Below the pieces are notes generated by a model. That model worked only from the letters and a program-made list of their open reading frames with translations. It did not search any database and had not been told where the DNA came from. A DNA stretch of 9,586 nucleotides from an uncultured Granulicatella sp. (GTDB taxonomy: Bacteria > Bacillota > Bacilli > Lactobacillales > Aerococcaceae): positions 1-9,586 of the forward strand of contig URWJ01000045.1 of assembly GCA_900551535.1 (NCBI GenBank), in the 5' to 3' direction. Below are positions 6,343-9,586 of the stretch, in pieces. Both the position numbers and the translations under genes were made by a program. Within the stretch, counting starts at the first letter, position 1. Every line of letters starts with the position of its first letter.

Positions 6343-6774
6343 ATGTGGTATTTAAAGAACTATGATGAACTAACGAAGGAAGAGATTGTTGCGATTTACA
6401 AAGCCAGAATCGAAACCTTTATTGTCGGCCAGGTTTTGAATTATCAAGAAATTGACGATACGGATAAAAAATCTTGGCATTTATTTGAGATGAATGATAC
6501 TGGAGAAGTGATTTCTTATTTACGCATTATTCCTGAAAAAGAGAAAGTCCTTCTTGGTCGAGTATTAATAGATAATAGATACCGAGGCAAAGGAAAAGGT
6601 CGTGCATTGTTAGAACGCGCTAAAGAAGTATGCAAAGAGTGGTTTGTGGATACTGTCATTGAAGTCCATGCACAAACGCATTTAGTAAAATTATATGAAT
6701 CACTTGGATTTGAAGTAGTTTCAGAGCCGTATGATATTGTTGGAATCACTCATGTTACTATGGAGTTGTATTAG
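6343..6774 (+). CDS. GNAT family N-acetyltransferase, ElaA-like
   Basis: This is a 143-residue single-domain protein of the acetyl-CoA-dependent GNAT fold. The N-terminal half fits the ElaA subfamily: ARIETFIVGQ, then NYQEIDDTD (33-41) and a histidine at 46. ElaA usually has VEQ where this protein has VGQ (28-30). The acetyl-CoA pyrophosphate loop is visible as RYRGKGKGRALL (79-90), and motif B as LYESLGFEV (117-125). The substrate is unknown for this subfamily. The gene starts 6 bases after ribF, with GAGAGG just before the ribF stop, and its own stop TAG overlaps the purB ribosome binding site. It is therefore an internal operon gene, probably translationally coupled. Confidence 0.88.
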   Translation: MWYLKNYDELTKEEIVAIYKARIETFIVGQVLNYQEIDDTDKKSWHLFEMNDTGEVISYLRIIPEKEKVLLGRVLIDNRYRGKGKGRALLERAKEVCKEWFVDTVIEVHAQTHLVKLYESLGFEVVSEPYDIVGITHVTMELY

Positions 6775-6783
6775 GAGGAAATC

Positions 6784-8079
6784 ATGATTACACGTTACAC
6801 ACGTCCAGAAATGGCAAAAATTTGGTCTGATGAAAATCGTTATAATTGTTGGCTTGAAGTCGAAATTTTAGCAGATGAAGCTTGGGCAGAATTAGGAGAA
6901 ATCCCTAAGGAAGATGTAGAAAAGATTCGTAAAAACGCAAAATTCACAGTTGAACGTATTTTAGAAATCGAAGAAGAAACTAGACATGACGTTGTTGCGT
7001 TTACGAGATGTGTTTCTGAAAGTCTTGGAGAAGAAAAGAAATGGGTTCATTACGGATTAACAAGTACAGACGTTGTGGATACCGCTTATGGCTATCAGTT
7101 GAAACAGGCCAATGACATTTTACGTAAAGACTTAGCAGACTTCCTAGAAATCATTAAAGAAAAAGCATTAGCCTATAAAGATACAGTGTGTATGGGTAGA
7201 ACGCATGGAGTTCACGCAGAACCAACGACTTTCGGTTTAAAATTGGCTCTGTGGTATTCAGAAATGAAACGCAATATCGAACGTTTCGAACGCGCAGCAC
7301 AAGGTGTTGAAGCTGGTAAAATTAGTGGCGCTGTTGGAACCTTTGCGAATATTTCCCCAGAAGTAGAAGCATATGTGTGCAAAAAACTTGGAATTCGTCC
7401 TCAAGAAATCTCTACACAGATCTTGTCTCGTGATTTACATGCAGATTACATTTCTACTATTGCATTAATCGCGACGAGTATTGAGAAATTTGCAACAGAA
7501 ATCCGTGGACTTCAAAAATCTGAAACACGTGAAGTAGAAGAGTTCTTTGCTAAAGGTCAAAAAGGATCTTCAGCAATGCCACATAAACGTAATCCAATCG
7601 GATCTGAAAATATGGCAGGACTTGCTCGTGTCATCAGAGGACATATGGTCACAGCGTATGAGAACGTGAACCTATGGCATGAACGTGATATTTCGCATTC
7701 TTCAGCTGAACGTATTATTATTCCAGATAGCACGATTCTATTGAATTATATGCTTCGTCGTTTCGGTAATATCGTTAAAAACTTGACGGTGTTCCCAGAA
7801 AATATGTTACGCAATATGGATGCCACATTTGGACTTATCTATAGCCAACGTGTGTTATTAAAACTGATCGACAAAGGAATGAGTCGTGAAAAAGCTTATG
7901 ATTTAGTGCAACCATGTACAGCAAAATCTTGGGACGAAAAACTTCCATTCCGGGCTGTTTTAGAAGAACAACCAGAAATTACAGCTACTCTAAGTAAAGA
8001 AGATTTAGATGATGCGTTTGATTATCACTATCATATTAAGAATGTAGATTTAATTTTTAAACGCGTTGGAATCTTATAA
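6784..8079 (+). CDS. purB: Adenylosuccinate lyase PurB
   Basis: PurB cleaves fumarate from SAICAR and from adenylosuccinate, so it acts both in de novo IMP synthesis and in AMP formation. The 431-residue length is typical of the Bacillus-type enzyme. Catalytic residues are in the expected places: His68 (RHDVVAFTR), His89 (WVHYGLTSTD), His141 (GRTHGVHAEPTTFG) and the mobile signature loop GSSAMPHKRNP (261-271) with its active-site serine. AGGAGG (6773-6778) precedes the ATG. No other purine genes and no purine riboswitch lie nearby, so it appears as a lone pur gene at the end of the truB-ribF run. No convincing terminator follows, so transcripts may continue into efp. Confidence 0.98.
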   Translation: MITRYTRPEMAKIWSDENRYNCWLEVEILADEAWAELGEIPKEDVEKIRKNAKFTVERILEIEEETRHDVVAFTRCVSESLGEEKKWVHYGLTSTDVVDTAYGYQLKQANDILRKDLADFLEIIKEKALAYKDTVCMGRTHGVHAEPTTFGLKLALWYSEMKRNIERFERAAQGVEAGKISGAVGTFANISPEVEAYVCKKLGIRPQEISTQILSRDLHADYISTIALIATSIEKFATEIRGLQKSETREVEEFFAKGQKGSSAMPHKRNPIGSENMAGLARVIRGHMVTAYENVNLWHERDISHSSAERIIIPDSTILLNYMLRRFGNIVKNLTVFPENMLRNMDATFGLIYSQRVLLKLIDKGMSREKAYDLVQPCTAKSWDEKLPFRAVLEEQPEITATLSKEDLDDAFDYHYHIKNVDLIFKRVGIL

Positions 8080-8122
8080 TTTTGAAAAACATGCTGAAAA
8101 GAGTGCATTTTCAATAAAAATA

Positions 8123-8131
8123 TGGTATAAA
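8123..8131 (+). promoter_or_regulatory. Extended -10 promoter for efp
   Basis: TGGTATAAA joins a TGN extension to a near-consensus -10, 33 bases before the efp start, with no clear -35. The preceding AAAAATATGGTAT (8116-8128) is identical to the minus-strand degV promoter sequence. This would give efp expression independent of purB. Confidence 0.65.
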
Positions 8132-8164
8132 TAGAAAGTAAAATTTAACAAAAGGAGTCAGAAA

Positions 8165-8728
8165 ATGATTAACGTAAGTGATTTAAAAGCTGGAATGACA
8201 TTCATTCTTGATGGAAAATTAATTAAAGTGTTGGAAATCAGCCACCACAAACCAGGTAAAGGGAACACTGTAATGCGTATGAAAATCCGTGACGTTCGTA
8301 ACGGTTCAACAGTAGATACAACAATGCGTCCTGATGAGAAAGTAGAACGTGCACACATCGATACAAAAGATGTTCAATACTTATACAGCCAAGATGGCGT
8401 TGGAGTATTCATGGACTTAGAAACATACGAACAATACGAAATTCCTGAAGAAACAATCGAACAAGAATTAAAATACATCCTAGAAAACATGGAAGTTAAA
8501 ATCCAATTCTACGGTTCAGAAGTAATCGGGGTTTCATTACCATCAACAGTTGTATTACAAGTTACTGAAACTCAACCATCAATTAAAGGTGCTACAGTTA
8601 CAGGTTCTGGTAAACCAGCAACAATGGAAACAGGTTTAGTAGTTAACGTTCCAGACTTCATCGAAGCAGGAGAGTACTTAGAAGTTAACACTGCAGAAGG
8701 TACATACGTACGTCGTGCAACTAAATAA
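8165..8728 (+). CDS. efp: Translation elongation factor P
   Basis: EF-P enters the ribosome between the P and E sites and relieves stalling at polyproline stretches. The 187-residue product has the three expected domains: KOW-like N domain (1-65), OB domain (about 67-128) and C-terminal OB domain (about 130-185). The exposed loop SHHKPGKGN (26-34) carries Lys32, which aligns with the lysine that receives 5-aminopentanol in Bacillus subtilis; whether it is modified here cannot be seen. The C-terminal domain has VPDFIEAGEYLEVNT, matching the family signature. AAAGGAG (8151-8157) precedes the ATG at 8165. Codon choice is strongly biased (CGT for arginine throughout), as for a highly expressed gene. 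It has its own promoter and a strong terminator. Confidence 0.98.
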   Translation: MINVSDLKAGMTFILDGKLIKVLEISHHKPGKGNTVMRMKIRDVRNGSTVDTTMRPDEKVERAHIDTKDVQYLYSQDGVGVFMDLETYEQYEIPEETIEQELKYILENMEVKIQFYGSEVIGVSLPSTVVLQVTETQPSIKGATVTGSGKPATMETGLVVNVPDFIEAGEYLEVNTAEGTYVRRATK

Positions 8729-8741
8729 TGATTTATTGAAT

Positions 8742-8774
8742 CAAGGATGAGCCAAGCGTTCATCCTTGTTTTTT
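8742..8774 (+). terminator. Rho-independent terminator after efp
   Basis: CAAGGATGA (8742-8750) pairs perfectly with TCATCCTTG (8760-8768), followed by six T residues (8769-8774). The T-run ends two bases before the ribosome binding site of the next gene, with no visible promoter in between. Confidence 0.9.
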
Positions 8775-8791
8775 ATAAAGGAGAAATGTGT

Positions 8792-9454
8792 ATGCGGATA
8801 GCTGTGATGGCAGGAACACCTATGGACACGAAGTTAGGCGTTGATTTATTAAAGGAAAATGGATTCAATCAAACGATTTCTGTTCCGATTTCTAAAAATC
8901 CGGTCGAACAAACGACTTTTCAAGCGTTAGAAGACGAAGAAAGAGAACAATATATTAGAAGTGTGATTGACAGGCTGAAAAACGACATTGACGCTGTATT
9001 TGTGTATTGTAACTCACTAAGTTCAGTTGTGAATTTCGATTCCTTGCAAGAAGAATATAGACTTCCTATGATTACTCCGATGCAAATGTATCGCACACTT
9101 GGCGTAGAACATGATTATTTAGCAGTAATGGCCGCGAATTCTCATGGTTTAACTGGGGTAGAAAATAATTTATATATCGCAAACCCAAATTTGAAAGTGT
9201 TTGGTGTGACGATGCTAGAACTGGTTAAAGCGATTGAAACAGGAAAACCACAAGAAGAGATTATTAAGCAATTCGACTTCCATAGTTTGTTCCATTATTT
9301 TGAAAGCACGGAGATTGAAGCTGTCGTACTAGGGTGTACGCATTTCCCATATGTGAAGACAGAATTAGAGCAACTCTCAAGGATTCCAATTATTGATGTG
9401 GGTGTCTATATGATCGACCGCTTGAAAAGTCACATTCAGGAGGAAAAATCATGA
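8792..9454 (+). CDS. Aspartate/glutamate racemase family protein
   Basis: Cofactor-independent Asp/Glu racemases interconvert amino-acid enantiomers with two catalytic cysteines. The 220-residue product has both: Cys73 in VYCNSLSS and Cys182 in VLGCTHFPY, at spacing typical of the fold. The N-terminus (MRIAVMAGTPMDTKLG) differs from the usual glycine-rich IGIIGG start of characterised aspartate racemases and from the MurI start, so the substrate is uncertain; a hydantoin or other racemase is possible. The ATG at 8792 is chosen because AAAGGAG (8777-8783) is 8 bases away; the ATG at 8786 is too close and the GTG-like upstream frame runs through the terminator. It overlaps the next gene by four bases (ATGA). 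Expression seems to depend on read-through of the efp terminator. Confidence 0.85.
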   Translation: MRIAVMAGTPMDTKLGVDLLKENGFNQTISVPISKNPVEQTTFQALEDEEREQYIRSVIDRLKNDIDAVFVYCNSLSSVVNFDSLQEEYRLPMITPMQMYRTLGVEHDYLAVMAANSHGLTGVENNLYIANPNLKVFGVTMLELVKAIETGKPQEEIIKQFDFHSLFHYFESTEIEAVVLGCTHFPYVKTELEQLSRIPIIDVGVYMIDRLKSHIQEEKS

Positions 9455-9586
9455 TTTCAATTGAAAATATGGGTTATTTCTTTCGTTATGACAAAGTAAA
9501 ATATAAGAATCCCGTAAAGTTTCCAGAAATTGCAGAAGAAATGGAACAGTTGAAGAAAGCTGGGCAAGATGCAAGACAGGAATTTA
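9451..9586 (+). CDS. Unrecognised protein, 3'-truncated by window edge
   Basis: A frame starts at ATG 9451, overlapping the racemase stop as ATGA, behind a strong AGGAGG (9438-9443). It is open for 45 codons to the edge. The visible N-terminus, MISIENMGYFFRYDKVKYKN and onward, is charged and rich in aromatic residues, with no signal peptide or membrane segment. I do not recognise the family. The overlap predicts translational coupling with the racemase and so a possibly shared role. Confidence 0.75.
   Translation, partial: MISIENMGYFFRYDKVKYKNPVKFPEIAEEMEQLKKAGQDARQEF

Noticed and set aside
6337..6783. Acetyltransferase as RimI (ribosomal S18 modification)
   Set aside because: The N-terminal pattern with NYQEIDDTD and the conserved histidine fits ElaA better, and no tsaB or tsaD neighbours are present.
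8082..8113. Possible terminator between purB and efp
   Set aside because: TGAAA and ATGC arms pair with GCAT and TTTCA only with a 3-base bulge, and no T-run follows. It is too weak to call.

Overview
The window looks like a chromosomal housekeeping segment of a low-GC Gram-positive bacterium of the order Lactobacillales. Evidence is the translation and RNA-modification genes, strong AGGAG-type ribosome binding sites, compact rho-independent terminators, and Firmicutes-type RbfA, TruB, RibF, PurB and EF-P. A Granulicatella or other Carnobacteriaceae-like host is my best guess from memory of these proteins; no search was possible.

Layout. Positions 2-1579 hold the 3' part of infB (translation initiation factor IF-2), cut by the left edge. 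A 226-base gap with nested inverted repeats and a short direct repeat separates it from rbfA (1806-2165), which ends at a terminator. A DUF819 membrane protein gene (2279-3433) and a convergent DegV/FakB-type fatty-acid-binding protein gene (3480-4328, minus strand) share one bidirectional terminator. A divergent promoter region leads into a plus-strand run: truB (4470), ribF (5386), an ElaA-like acetyltransferase (6343) and purB (6784). These are closely spaced and probably co-transcribed. efp (8165-8728) has its own promoter and a strong terminator. It is followed by an Asp/Glu racemase-family gene (8792-9454), whose stop overlaps the start of an unrecognised gene that runs off the right edge (9451).

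How the genes work together. infB, rbfA, truB and efp all serve translation: initiation, 30S maturation, tRNA pseudouridine-55 and relief of polyproline stalling. ribF makes FMN and FAD, purB acts in purine synthesis, and the DegV/FakB protein probably feeds exogenous fatty acids into phospholipid synthesis. The usual infB-rbfA-truB-ribF order is interrupted here by the DUF819 and degV genes.

Most notable observation. infB is a mosaic. Up to about position 690 the codon use (ATA and AGA, no ATC) and the protein sequence look fusobacterial, Leptotrichia-like. From about 700 on, codon use (ATC and CGT/CGC, no ATA) and protein look like Lactobacillales, and the reading frame is kept. This is either an inter-phylum recombination inside IF-2 or a metagenomic assembly chimera, and the sequence alone cannot decide. 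I see no defence system, CRISPR array, phage or transposon.
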